Positions 42,996-51,838 of a DNA stretch of 64,000 nucleotides are shown here, in pieces. Location of the stretch: NCBI GenBank assembly GCA_902471875.1, contig CABRLN010000002.1:53205-117204 (forward strand), given 5' to 3'. The stretch comes from an uncultured Clostridium sp. GTDB taxonomy: Bacteria > Bacillota > Clostridia > Oscillospirales > Acutalibacteraceae. Under the pieces are notes generated by a model that saw only the letters and a program-made list of their open reading frames with translations, did no database searches and had not been told where the DNA came from. The stretch's first letter is position 1. Each line of letters starts with the position of its first letter. The translations under genes and the position numbers were made by a program.

Positions 42996-43586
42996 CTATT
43001 TCTCCAGCCCTGCTACGCTGACTTTTGATGATGATATATCTAACGCTTTTGTAACTGCGTCAATAATTTTTTCTTTTACTACACTGTTGTCACCGCCGCT
43101 GCAAACTACAAGCACTCCTCGCACCTTAGGCTGTACCTCTTTTAACAACACTGTTTGCTGCGTACCGTCGGACAGTTCTACTGTTACATAAGAGCTGTCA
43201 GCTGTAAGGTCTTTATCGTTTGAGGTGTCTGATTGCTTTGTATTATTGCTGTTTTTTTGTGCCATATTTTTGTTAGTGGCAAATACCTGTTCAACGGTGC
43301 TGTCCATTGTAATTAAAACCTTGGTTGTGCCCGCACCGCTAATAGAGCTAATTATTTCCGCCAAATTTTGTTCAAGCTCGTTTTCATATTTTGTAAGACT
43401 TACATTTGTAACCGCTACAGCATTATCATCAGACTTTTTCTTTTCTGATTTAGTGGAAAAAAAGTTTGAAATTAATATTAACGCTATACCAATTAAACCG
43501 ACCGCAACAATTACCTTTACAAATTTTTCGTTTTTTGTAAAGCTGTTTAGTCTTGACATTATACTTAATGTATCTTTTTCTTCCAC
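42996..43586 (-). CDS. spoIIIAG: Stage III sporulation protein AG
   Basis: Ring-forming component of the feeding-tube apparatus in the outer forespore membrane, about 196 aa. One membrane helix (about 25-45) precedes a ring-building domain with YENELEQNLAEIISSISGAGTTKVLITMDST and the conserved end KVRGVLVVCSGGDNSVVKEKIIDAVTKALDISSSKVSV. The start is GTG at 43586 after GGGGTGA; the longer frame overlaps spoIIIAF without support. Confidence 0.92.
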   Translation of the reverse strand: MEEKDTLSIMSRLNSFTKNEKFVKVIVAVGLIGIALILISNFFSTKSEKKKSDDNAVAVTNVSLTKYENELEQNLAEIISSISGAGTTKVLITMDSTVEQVFATNKNMAQKNSNNTKQSDTSNDKDLTADSSYVTVELSDGTQQTVLLKEVQPKVRGVLVVCSGGDNSVVKEKIIDAVTKALDISSSKVSVAGLEK

Positions 43587-43590
43587 GTTA

Positions 43591-44061
43591 TCACCCCACA
43601 TAAACATTAGGTGTTATTCCTGTTTTTTCTTTAACTGCATTTTGAATTTCATACAATTGGTTTCTGTATTTGCTTTCTACATACACATTAACTACTATCA
43701 TATCTATGCTTGAATTATTTGAACTATCCATAGTAACATCAATTTTTTTATAGGGAATTTCTTTTTCGTTCAGCGATTGCGACACTATTTTTTCTATTGC
43801 TGATTTTCCTACAGCTATGGTAAGATTATCAGCTTGATGCGGCAGTTCAAATTCCTGTTGTTCAAAATTTATATCGCCATTTTTTAAAAAATCGGAATTC
43901 ATAAGCTTTGCAAATGGTACAAGAACAGCCACTACTAAAAATAAACCAAGTACAAAATTAAGCATTTTTGATGTACTGCCTGTTGGTGCAAGCATTTCAA
44001 ACAGTGAACATATAACTGCTACAGCACATACAGCAGCAGCCCAAGATGTTATACCTGCCAT
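43591..44061 (-). CDS. spoIIIAF: Stage III sporulation protein AF
   Basis: A 156-aa protein with two N-terminal membrane helices (about 5-25 and 32-52) and an outer ring-building-like domain (about 85-156). The pattern LNFVLGLFLVVAVLVPFAKLM and the C-terminal EIQNAVKEKTGITPNVYV are typical of AF, which is needed for the sigma-G-stage channel. The start overlaps the spoIIIAE stop by one base. Confidence 0.92.
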   Translation of the reverse strand: MAGITSWAAAVCAVAVICSLFEMLAPTGSTSKMLNFVLGLFLVVAVLVPFAKLMNSDFLKNGDINFEQQEFELPHQADNLTIAVGKSAIEKIVSQSLNEKEIPYKKIDVTMDSSNNSSIDMIVVNVYVESKYRNQLYEIQNAVKEKTGITPNVYVG

Positions 44062-45218
44062 TAGCTGTTACCTCCTATCATAAGCATAATTGCTGACGAA
44101 ACAATAAATATAAGCATACAACAAAGCAAAATTGCTATTAAAACATTAATTACAATGGTTACACATTTTAACAGCTTTATTATTTGTCCCATATCAAAAA
44201 CGCCTGCCAAAGCAATAGCGATATTAATTGCAATTAACCATAAAACACAAGAGGTTAAAGCCGGTATGTATATTGTGCCTGTTGCCAAAATAGCAAAAAC
44301 TCCAACACCTGATTTCAACATTGACATACAACCGCGAACAGTCTGATAAGCCTCACTTAAAGCACCGCCAACCAGCGGTACAAAACTGCTTATGGCAAAA
44401 CGAGTAGCCTTAGTTCCTGCTGAATCTGCTGACGAAGTTATGATGCTTTGCATTGTTAAAATTGCGGTAAAAACCGACATTGTAAATGTAAGCACCCATT
44501 TTACCACTTTATTGATAAGTTCACAAAAACCGCTTAAATTAACCTTTTGTGAAATTCCGCTAACAACTGACATTCCCAAAAAAGTATTTAAAAGCGGTAC
44601 TAATATATTGGTAGAAATTTGCGATACTACCGTACCAGCCCCCATTACTATTGTGTAGTTGCCTGCACTTTGTAAAGATTGTCCCATTGTAAGCATTATG
44701 GCTACCATAATAGGAATAAAAGCAAGCATAAAGTCGGCTGAAAGCTTTATTATAGTTGCACTGTATTCAATTGTATGACATATTGGCTGTATTAAAATAA
44801 TACTTACTGTCAGCACTGCTACAGAATCAAGCACGCTTGTAAGTGTTGAAGATGCAATAGAGGATTTTACACTGTTAATTAACGCCACAAGCATAACAAC
44901 ACCCATAATTTTTACAACGCAGTTAAGGGGGGTAACTGCTTGCTGTTCTACAGTATTCATAATACTGCTAAAAATATCAAAGAAAGACATTGAATTAAGC
45001 TCCTGCCAGCTTGGAGAGGTTACACCTATATCCTTAAGCTTCTTTTGAACATCGTTAGGAAGCTCATCGATTAAATTTGAAGCACCGCTTAATTCGTACT
45101 GCGTGTTATAAATATCGTCTTCTGTGTACTCTGACGGGTTTTCAGTATCGGCATATACCGTAACTGAAGAAAAAGCAGTAAGAAAAACTATAGTAATAAT
45201 AAATATAAACTTCTTCAT
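44061..45218 (-). CDS. spoIIIAE: Stage III sporulation protein AE
   Basis: Polytopic membrane protein of 385 aa with a cleavable-looking signal peptide (about 1-23, ending VYA) and seven or eight helices. IMGVVMLVALINSVKSSI, FMLAFIPIMVAIMLTMGQ and FVPLVGGALSEAYQTVRGCMSMLKSGVGVFAI are the conserved blocks of AE. It acts in the mother-cell membrane, probably as the permease-like part of the complex. The ribosome binding site is weak, suggesting coupling with spoIIIAD. Confidence 0.94.
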   Translation of the reverse strand: MKKFIFIITIVFLTAFSSVTVYADTENPSEYTEDDIYNTQYELSGASNLIDELPNDVQKKLKDIGVTSPSWQELNSMSFFDIFSSIMNTVEQQAVTPLNCVVKIMGVVMLVALINSVKSSIASSTLTSVLDSVAVLTVSIILIQPICHTIEYSATIIKLSADFMLAFIPIMVAIMLTMGQSLQSAGNYTIVMGAGTVVSQISTNILVPLLNTFLGMSVVSGISQKVNLSGFCELINKVVKWVLTFTMSVFTAILTMQSIITSSADSAGTKATRFAISSFVPLVGGALSEAYQTVRGCMSMLKSGVGVFAILATGTIYIPALTSCVLWLIAINIAIALAGVFDMGQIIKLLKCVTIVINVLIAILLCCMLIFIVSSAIMLMIGGNS

Positions 45219-45229
45219 TTTATCGTTAT

Positions 45230-45619
45230 TTAACCGCCCAGTAAGGAGGTTGCTGTGTTAAGAACCTCTTCCATTAGCGGTAAAGCTGAAATTAAAATCA
45301 TTATTTTACCTGCAAGCTCTACCCTGCCGGCAAGTGCAGACTGCCCTGCGTCTTTGCAAATATCCGAAGAAAACTGGCACAAAAAGCATATACCCACAGC
45401 TTTAAAAAGTACAGCGGCAAACTCAGGCTTTACCCCCGTTACAGACATAAGTTGGTTAATTTTATCTGTAACTGTCGGCAAAAACGAGCATATAGCAATT
45501 AAAATAACAACTCCTGTAATCAATGCCAAAGCAAGCGAAAGCTGAGGTGTTGTTTGTTTAAGGGTTATAGCCAAAATTGCACCTACAACAGCTATTATGC
45601 ATATTCCTACTATATTCAT
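45230..45619 (-). CDS. spoIIIAD: Stage III sporulation protein AD
   Basis: A 129-aa protein with three to four helices: VGICIIAVVGAILAITLKQ, LALALITGVVILIAICSFLP and the conserved LFKAVGICFLCQFSSDICKDAGQSALAGRVELAGKIMIL. AD and AC resemble each other and small secretion-system membrane proteins. It begins two bases after the spoIIIAC stop. Confidence 0.92.
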   Translation of the reverse strand: MNIVGICIIAVVGAILAITLKQTTPQLSLALALITGVVILIAICSFLPTVTDKINQLMSVTGVKPEFAAVLFKAVGICFLCQFSSDICKDAGQSALAGRVELAGKIMILISALPLMEEVLNTATSLLGG

Positions 45620-45621
45620 AG

Positions 45622-45816
45622 CTACAAACCAAACAGGGTTTTTATGGTGTCAAACAATCCGCTTATTTGTTGTACTATCATAAGCAGTACTACAATAAGT
45701 CCCGCTAAGGTAGTCATCATAGCTTGCTCTTCTCTGCCGCTGCGTATAAGCACTTGATTTAAGACGGCAACTATAATGCCAATAGCAGCTATTTTAAATA
45801 TTAAATCAACATCCAT
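45622..45816 (-). CDS. spoIIIAC: Stage III sporulation protein AC
   Basis: A 64-aa protein with two membrane helices (IFKIAAIGIIVAVLNQVLI and MMTTLAGLIVVLLMIVQQI) joined by the basic loop SGREEQA. Length, motif and order (between AB and AD) identify AC, a small ring-forming membrane subunit likened to type III/flagellar FliQ-type proteins. Confidence 0.93.
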   Translation of the reverse strand: MDVDLIFKIAAIGIIVAVLNQVLIRSGREEQAMMTTLAGLIVVLLMIVQQISGLFDTIKTLFGL

Positions 45817-45856
45817 TTTTATTCACAACCCTTGTTAAAAATAAACCTTACTTCTT

Positions 45857-46357
45857 TTATAATATAACTAATACCAACGCCAAACCGCTAAAAAAGCCCA
45901 GCGAACGATAAACCTTTACCTTACTGTTATATTGAGAGCTTAGCAACTCTGCTCTGCCGTTAAATGAGTTTTTAAAATATTCGCAATGCTCTGTTTGACC
46001 GCAAACGTCTGTTGCCCCCAGTTTATCACCGAATTGTTTAATTATTGATTTATCTTCTTTTGATAAACCATAAGCAAAAGGAATATTATCTACTGAAGTA
46101 CTCCAGCTTTCGCTCATAGACATACCGCTTTTCAGGTATTGTATGGCAGTTTCTATAAATGGAATGTCAACATTAATACATTCCTGTTGTAAAACTGTAG
46201 CTATATCTGCACCACTAAAGCGGATGCTGGAAGATACATTTGAAACAAACAGCGACAATTCCTTAAACAGCTTCATTCGGCGTTTTACCATTATTGACAG
46301 ATAAAACCCTATGGCCGTTGTGCTTATTATCAGCAGAATGCTGCCTATTGCTTTCAT
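45857..46357 (-). CDS. spoIIIAB: Stage III sporulation protein AB
   Basis: A 166-aa protein with an N-terminal helix (about 2-22, AIGSILLIISTTAIGFYLSI), a cytoplasmic helical domain related to type II secretion GspF, and a C-terminal helix (SLGFFSGLALVLVIL). The segment FKELSLFVSNVSSSIRFSGADIATVLQQE is the AB pattern. The ATG has GAGGAG 10-15 bases upstream and lies inside the spoIIIAA frame, overlapping by 95 bases. Confidence 0.93.
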   Translation of the reverse strand: MKAIGSILLIISTTAIGFYLSIMVKRRMKLFKELSLFVSNVSSSIRFSGADIATVLQQECINVDIPFIETAIQYLKSGMSMSESWSTSVDNIPFAYGLSKEDKSIIKQFGDKLGATDVCGQTEHCEYFKNSFNGRAELLSSQYNSKVKVYRSLGFFSGLALVLVIL

Positions 46358-47309
46358 AGCTTCTCAGCTCCTCTAATGTATAAACTTCTTTAATAACACC
46401 CGGTGTTTTTCGGTCTGATAAAAAGGCAATAAACGAAAAAGCGTTTGTTGAAAGCAAATTTTGCGTCTGAGGCTTTGTTAAAAGCTCCTGGGCATTTGCA
46501 CAGTGTAAGGAAGCAATAACATTAACACCACTGTTTAAGCAGTTTTTTATACTTAGGGCTTCTTCATTAGTACCAATTTCATCACATATAATAATCTGTG
46601 GCGACATACAGCGAACAGCGTGCATAATGCCGTCAGGCTTTTGGTATCCGTCAAGAACATCTGAAAAACCAATGTCATTTTGTGCTTCTCCTGAGTATGC
46701 TCCTGCAATTTCACCTCTTTCATCAACAATACACACCTTCATATTTTCTTGTGTTGACAATATTCTTGATATATCCCTCAACACAGTAGTTTTTCCGCTT
46801 GAAGGTACACCGCACAGCAGTAAACCTCCCTTTGTAATATCAATACGATTAAGCAATTTTTTAGCTGAACCTTTAACCTCTTTTGCAATTCTAAGATTAA
46901 TTGATGTTATGTCACGAATATTTGTAATAGTTTTTTCTGCATATACTGCTGTACCGCAAATGCCCGCCCTGTGACCACCTCGCATAGTTATAAAACCATT
47001 TTTTATTTCAGACTGTCTGGTATAAACAGAGTAACAGCAAATATTTTGAAAGCACTCATAAATATCACGATGAGTGGCAATAAGCATATTTTCCATATCG
47101 TTTGTTCCAACTGAAATAATCTGATTATTCGCAGTAATATAATAAGTTGCAGAACCACAGTATATTGCAACAGGTTTGTTGGCTCGAATATGAATTTCTT
47201 GTGCTTGTACCTTTATGTAGTCGGGAATTTTTAAAACACATTGTGCAAGTCTTTGATTTAAACTTCTTGCACACATATTAAACCTTTCTGTCAGATAGAT
47301 ATTATCCAT
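46263..47309 (-). CDS. spoIIIAA: Stage III sporulation protein AA (ATPase)
   Basis: AAA-type secretion ATPase (type II/IV-like) of the feeding tube; 348 aa. The N-terminal region is about 1-130 with IHIRANKPVAIYC and MRGGHRAGICGTAVY. Walker A is CGVPSSGKTTVLRDISRIL near 160-175, then VDERGEIAG, Walker B-like QIIICDEIGTNEE near 235 and ASLHCANAQELL. The C-terminal tail after EVYTLEEL (about 32 residues) overlaps the spoIIIAB start and has no conserved pattern I know. AAAGGAGG before the ATG. Confidence 0.95.
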   Translation of the reverse strand: MDNIYLTERFNMCARSLNQRLAQCVLKIPDYIKVQAQEIHIRANKPVAIYCGSATYYITANNQIISVGTNDMENMLIATHRDIYECFQNICCYSVYTRQSEIKNGFITMRGGHRAGICGTAVYAEKTITNIRDITSINLRIAKEVKGSAKKLLNRIDITKGGLLLCGVPSSGKTTVLRDISRILSTQENMKVCIVDERGEIAGAYSGEAQNDIGFSDVLDGYQKPDGIMHAVRCMSPQIIICDEIGTNEEALSIKNCLNSGVNVIASLHCANAQELLTKPQTQNLLSTNAFSFIAFLSDRKTPGVIKEVYTLEELRSYESNRQHSADNKHNGHRVLSVNNGKTPNEAV

Positions 47310-47353
47310 TTAAAATTCCTCCTTTTGATTTGTCTAATAATATATATGGACAA

Positions 47354-47367
47354 CTACCTAAAGGTAG
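47354..47367. promoter_or_regulatory. Short palindrome upstream of spoIIIAA
   Basis: CTACCT, AA, AGGTAG form a 6-2-6 perfect palindrome 45 bases before the spoIIIAA start. Beside it GGACAA (47348-47353) resembles a SpoIIID recognition core. Both are weak, position-based suggestions of an operator; no clear sigma-E promoter was found. Confidence 0.35.
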
Positions 47368-47384
47368 AACAAAAAATAAAATAA

Positions 47385-47420
47385 AAATCCAAGAAATTGC
47401 TTTTGCAATTTCTTGGATTT
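47385..47420 (-). terminator. Terminator after the 238-aa lipoprotein gene
   Basis: A 16-bp perfect stem AAATCCAAGAAATTGC / GCAATTTCTTGGATTT around TTTT, with T-rich TTATTTTATTTTTTG on the minus strand. It insulates spoIIIA from upstream transcription. Confidence 0.92.
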
Positions 47421-47476
47421 AACAATTTGTATAATTAAAAATACACTTTATTTATATACAGCTTATAAACAACATA

Positions 47477-48193
47477 TTATATTACATTATGAAAATCATG
47501 ATCACCTGTAATTTCTTTTGGGATTTCAAGGTCTTTTCTAATAGCAATTCTGTTTTGAACATCAATAGTATTATCTTTATTCACAGTAATAACATCGCGA
47601 TAATAATTTAAAGTATCACAGCTTTCGCCTTCGCTCCAATTAGTTATTGTGTAGTAGCAATAGTACAACATTCGGTCATTAGAAGAATCTGTATAGACAA
47701 AGCTGTCAATAACACGCAACGCTCCTGCGCTGGCAAGTATGGAATATTCGTAGGTATCACAATATTTACGCAGTGTTTCGCTATCCCTTTCATATGTATA
47801 TGTTTCCATATTCACATTTTCAAATGTGTCATTCTCATGATAAAATCCTTCGTAAAATATTGGAGAAGGTTCTGTGGAGCATAGATAACAAAGTGAATTG
47901 TCATCAATATACTGTAGTTCATCAACACGCTCTAATGCAAAATCATTAGTATAGGGTTTACTCGTGTACGCCTTGGTGACATCGAAAATAGCTTTTGTAG
48001 GTTCTTCTGTTGGTTGGAGTATTGCCTGTGACGGTGCTGTATTTTCTGACACACTTGTGCTTTCAGCAGGTGTGTCAGAGACTTTTTCGGAAGTTATGTC
48101 TGAACTTAATGCTTTTTCATTGCTTGCACAACCCGAAATAACTGTACCGCACAAAATAGATGATATTAATAAAACAAATAATATTTTTCTCAT
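47477..48193 (-). CDS. Lipoprotein of unknown function
   Basis: A 238-aa predicted lipoprotein: the signal peptide ends in VISGC (Cys near 22), then a Ser/Thr/Glu/Pro-rich linker (about 25-70) and a domain rich in Tyr, Asp and Glu (about 75-238). It contains SLCYLCSTEPSPIFYEGFY and a YYCYYTITNW segment. I recognise no family. It lies 31 bases after a second, 45-residue lipoprotein and behind ligA on the same strand, and is closed by a strong terminator. Exported and membrane-tethered is the most that can be said. Confidence 0.8.
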   Translation of the reverse strand: MRKILFVLLISSILCGTVISGCASNEKALSSDITSEKVSDTPAESTSVSENTAPSQAILQPTEEPTKAIFDVTKAYTSKPYTNDFALERVDELQYIDDNSLCYLCSTEPSPIFYEGFYHENDTFENVNMETYTYERDSETLRKYCDTYEYSILASAGALRVIDSFVYTDSSNDRMLYYCYYTITNWSEGESCDTLNYYRDVITVNKDNTIDVQNRIAIRKDLEIPKEITGDHDFHNVI

Positions 48194-48224
48194 TACAAAT
48201 CTCCTTTAAAATACGGTTTTTGCC

Positions 48225-48362
48225 TTAACCGTTGTCAGTAATTAACCTTGGTAATGTTTCCTCGGTAGCTGAAACATTATTTGCTGTGTCGCTGTTTGAA
48301 CAACCTACTAATGCTGTACACATCATAATAGAAAGTAAAATTAAAGAAACAAATTTTTTCAT
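48225..48362 (-). CDS. 45-residue lipoprotein
   Basis: Short gene read directly from the minus strand. It begins MKKFVSLILLSIMMCTALVG, then the lipobox Cys followed by SNSDTANNVSATEETLPRL and a stop after ITDNG. GGAGG is nine bases before the ATG. The signal peptide is textbook (KK, hydrophobic core, LVGC), leaving a mature peptide of only about 25 residues. It sits 16 bases after the ligA stop and 31 bases before the next lipoprotein. No family known to me; it may be a small member or truncated relative of its neighbour, since both share the lipoprotein start and a Ser/Thr/Glu-rich sequence. Confidence 0.75.
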   Translation of the reverse strand: MKKFVSLILLSIMMCTALVGCSNSDTANNVSATEETLPRLITDNG

Positions 48363-48378
48363 AACACAATCCTCCATA

Positions 48379-50367
48379 TTACTTCTTATCACTCATAGCA
48401 ATCAATTCTTCTTCTGTAATTATTGTAACGCCCAATTGCTGTGCTTTTGTTAGCTTACTGCCGGCATCTTCACCTGCAACTACAAAATCAGTCTTTTTTG
48501 ATACAGACGATGAGGTTTTACCGCCAAGTTCTTCGATTATTTTTGAAGCCTCACTGCGTTTTAATGTTGGCAATGTACCTGTCAGTACAAAAGTTTTACC
48601 TGTAAAAGCACCGTTTTCGGTTTTCTTTTCAAGTGGCAGCATTTGTACCCCTAAGGTTCTAAGCTGCATAATGAGCTCTCTATTTTGCTGAACCGAAAAA
48701 TATTCTGCAACGCTTTCAGCCATTACACCGCCAAAACCCTCTATGGAAGAAATTTCTTCAGCGCCTGCATTCATTATGTTTTCAACCGAAAGCAGTGCGT
48801 TACAAAGCAACTTTGCACTTTTGTTGCCTATATGTCTTATGCCTAACGCAAATATTATTCTGTAAAGCGGATTGGATTTTGATTTTTCTATAGCCTTTAA
48901 TAAATTGTCAGCTGATTTTTCACCTTTTTTGTCAAGCTTAATAATTTGTTCTTTTTCAAGCTTGTACAAATCTACAGGAGAATTTACCAATCCGCTGTCA
49001 ACCAGTTGCCGCAATACAGCCTCACCCAAACCGTCGATATTCATAGCATCTCTTGATACAAAATGAATCAGATGTCTTAAGAGCTGTGCAGGACATTCTG
49101 TATTAGTACAACGCAATACAGCCTCGTCTTCCTCCTTATATACCTGACTTCCACAAGAAGGACAGACTGTCGGCAAAGTGTACGGCACTGAATTTTCTGC
49201 ATGAGCCGTAACAGCAACAACCTCTGGTATAATTTCACCTGCTTTACGAATAAGCACTGTATCGCCAATGCGCAAATCAAGCTCTGAAATAAAATCCTGA
49301 TTATGCAGCACAGCACGACTGACGGTTGTTCCTGCAAGAAATACAGGTTCAAAAATCCCTGTTGGTGTCAAAGCACCTGTTCTGCCAACATTAACCTCAA
49401 TATCTATAAGCTTTGTTTCTTTTTCTTCTGGCGGATATTTATATGCTTCTGCCCATTTAGGAAATTTTGCAGTGCTTCCCAAAAGGTTGCGCTGCGAAAA
49501 GCTATTAATTTTTATAACAGCACCATCAATTTGATACTGTAAATCACCTCTTGTATTGCCTATTTTTTCAATATCATTTATCACATCTTCAATATTGTTA
49601 AACAATTTGTATGAGGTAGGTACAGGAAAGCCTAATTGTACCAAAAAATCCAATGATTCTTTATGAGAGTTAAGCTGCACACCATTTATTTGCTGAATAT
49701 TAAAAATAAAAATATCAAGGTTACGTTTTGCTGTTACCTTGGAGTTTTTTTGCCTTAGCGAGCCTGCAGCAGCATTGCGAGGATTTTTAAAAGGTTTTTC
49801 ATCGTTAAGCTCCTGTTCTTCAACAAGCTTTATAAAGCTTGGTTTACTCATGTAAACCTCACCGCGAACCTCTAAAAAGGGAATGACATTTTTTAACCTT
49901 TTGGGTAACGATTTAATTGTAAGCAAATTTTCGGTTATATCTTCACCTGTTATACCATCACCACGGGTTGAACCTCTTACAAATATGCCATTTTCATATT
50001 CACATGAAACTGATAAACCGTCTATTTTAGGTTCTACAACATATTCAACATCACCGACTGATTGTCTTACACGCTGGTCAAATTCACGAAGCTCTGAATG
50101 TGAAAAAGAGTCGTGCAGACTTTCCATTGGAACTGTATGAATTACACTTGAAAATTTTTCAGAGGCTTTTCCTCCTACACGGTTAGTAGGAGAATCCTCT
50201 TTTTTTAGTTGAGGATATTCGTCTTCAAGCTGTTCCAACTGTCTTAATAACATATCATACTCATAATCAGAAATTTCAGGTGTATCCTGATTATAATATT
50301 TATCATTATGGTACTTCAACTGCTGAGTAAGTTGAAGTACCTTTATTTTTGCATCATCAAATGTCAT
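48379..50367 (-). CDS. ligA: NAD-dependent DNA ligase
   Basis: Seals nicks in replication and repair using NAD; 662 aa. The Ia domain is about 1-65, and the adenylation domain has the Lys nucleophile in VEPKIDGLSVS near 113. An OB fold follows (GRTGALTPTGIFEPVFLAGTTVSRAVLHN near 325). The four-Cys zinc finger CPSC...CTNTECP is near 402-425, then helix-hairpin-helix repeats and a C-terminal BRCT domain (GKTFVLTGTL...). Full length, no anomalies. Confidence 0.97.
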   Translation of the reverse strand: MTFDDAKIKVLQLTQQLKYHNDKYYNQDTPEISDYEYDMLLRQLEQLEDEYPQLKKEDSPTNRVGGKASEKFSSVIHTVPMESLHDSFSHSELREFDQRVRQSVGDVEYVVEPKIDGLSVSCEYENGIFVRGSTRGDGITGEDITENLLTIKSLPKRLKNVIPFLEVRGEVYMSKPSFIKLVEEQELNDEKPFKNPRNAAAGSLRQKNSKVTAKRNLDIFIFNIQQINGVQLNSHKESLDFLVQLGFPVPTSYKLFNNIEDVINDIEKIGNTRGDLQYQIDGAVIKINSFSQRNLLGSTAKFPKWAEAYKYPPEEKETKLIDIEVNVGRTGALTPTGIFEPVFLAGTTVSRAVLHNQDFISELDLRIGDTVLIRKAGEIIPEVVAVTAHAENSVPYTLPTVCPSCGSQVYKEEDEAVLRCTNTECPAQLLRHLIHFVSRDAMNIDGLGEAVLRQLVDSGLVNSPVDLYKLEKEQIIKLDKKGEKSADNLLKAIEKSKSNPLYRIIFALGIRHIGNKSAKLLCNALLSVENIMNAGAEEISSIEGFGGVMAESVAEYFSVQQNRELIMQLRTLGVQMLPLEKKTENGAFTGKTFVLTGTLPTLKRSEASKIIEELGGKTSSSVSKKTDFVVAGEDAGSKLTKAQQLGVTIITEEELIAMSDKK

Positions 50368-50479
50368 AATATCACCCTTATTAAATATGTTATTATTTTA
50401 CCCTTTTTCAATTACAAATTCAAGTATGGTAAAAATGTTTATCTTGTGTGTTTAATAAATGTATCCTTAGTAAAAAAAT

Positions 50480-50511
50480 AAGTACATTCTGCGCATTGCA
50501 TGAATGTACTT
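50480..50511 (-). terminator. Terminator after the acidic-tailed membrane protein gene
   Basis: AAGTACATTC and GAATGTACTT pair around 12 bases; on the minus strand ATTTTTTTAC follows. The remaining gap to ligA shows nothing else. Confidence 0.85.
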
Positions 50512-50521
50512 TAAAGCAGTT

Positions 50522-51652
50522 TTATTCTGCATTGATTTCATTAATAAGCTTATCGATTTCTGCAAGACTTTGAGATATTTCATCATTTTCAGAAACAGTG
50601 GCTGCTTTACTGTCAAAATACTCTTGTGACAAAGGATTTAGCTTTTCAGGGTCTTTATCCTCCTTTTCCATTGCGTCAATAACATCATCAACATTATCAA
50701 GCTCTTCATTTACATTATCATCAACATCTGTTATATCAACATGGTTAGCAGAAAACATTTTTGCCTCTTCTTCTTGTATCTCGTCCTTATTATTGTTATC
50801 TTTATTTAAAATCTTATCATTCTCTTCACTTATCGGTTCAATTTCTTCTTTTTCGACTGCATTACCTGTTAGCTCTATCAACATAAACAAAATATAGAAT
50901 GCAAGAAGTACAAAGCTGATAATATCCAGTGAACCCATTATGTCATAATTACCTGTTTTAGTAACTTGGTCAATTGCATTTGCAACAGCATAAACAATTG
51001 TAATAATGAAAGCAGGCATACCATAAACTAAAGCAGACTTTACAGGATTTTTACAGGCTATACCCTGATAAATTAATGCTAAATGGAACAACGCCAGTGT
51101 CATAAATGACATAAAGAAAAGATTTGTCATATCAATAGCATGTACAGATTGCTCTTTATAAGAAATAAATGTTGTTACTAATCTTACACAACACCACAAC
51201 GGAGCCGCTATTGAAAAAATACCGATTTTCTTTGCCAAATTTTTACCTGAAAAAGATGAAATTGCCATAATCAGTATTGCACAGCCACCAACAACGCCAA
51301 ATAAAGCGTCAATAATTGACCCTGCATTAGCTGATGATGTATCGCTTGCTATACCGCCTATGGTTACACCGGAATTAAAAATAATAATTGCGGCTGCAAC
51401 AACACCAAATAATCCTGCTAAAAGATTAAAACCTGGTTTATAATATGGAGAAGTTTTTCTGTCAGCACAGGATAAAATAATAAGCACCAAAAATAATAGT
51501 GCAATTAATGCTGTGTAGGCTACCCAGGCAACCTCGGTGCTAATAAAGCCTGTGTCTATACCCATATCAATAAAAAATTTTTGATAAACCCTTAAAATAA
51601 TGGATAATACTGCAACAGGAATAAATGGAATCCACGAAAACTTAATTTTCAT
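50522..51652 (-). CDS. Multi-pass membrane protein with acidic cytoplasmic tail
   Basis: A 376-aa protein with about eight membrane helices in residues 1-265 and a highly acidic, low-complexity C-terminal tail (about 268-376) rich in Glu, Asp and Asn, for example ISEENDKILNKDNNNKDE and DVDDNVNEELDNVDDVIDAME. I recognise no family. The tail may be a docking or regulatory region, but there is no direct evidence. It is monocistronic with its own terminator, divergent from the SpoIID-like gene. Confidence 0.75.
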   Translation of the reverse strand: MKIKFSWIPFIPVAVLSIILRVYQKFFIDMGIDTGFISTEVAWVAYTALIALLFLVLIILSCADRKTSPYYKPGFNLLAGLFGVVAAAIIIFNSGVTIGGIASDTSSANAGSIIDALFGVVGGCAILIMAISSFSGKNLAKKIGIFSIAAPLWCCVRLVTTFISYKEQSVHAIDMTNLFFMSFMTLALFHLALIYQGIACKNPVKSALVYGMPAFIITIVYAVANAIDQVTKTGNYDIMGSLDIISFVLLAFYILFMLIELTGNAVEKEEIEPISEENDKILNKDNNNKDEIQEEEAKMFSANHVDITDVDDNVNEELDNVDDVIDAMEKEDKDPEKLNPLSQEYFDSKAATVSENDEISQSLAEIDKLINEINAE

Positions 51653-51838
51653 ACTTACACCTCTGATATTAAATTGTGAAAAATTTTCTAGATATATAAA
51701 TCATAATAGTTATTGAAAGTTAATAAATATTTATATAAGAATAACTTGTCAGTAATCTTAATTTTATTCTAATATGCAGAAGTTGTCAATACAAAAATTA
51801 CATATTTACATTGTATTAAGAAAAGGAATGATAATTTT

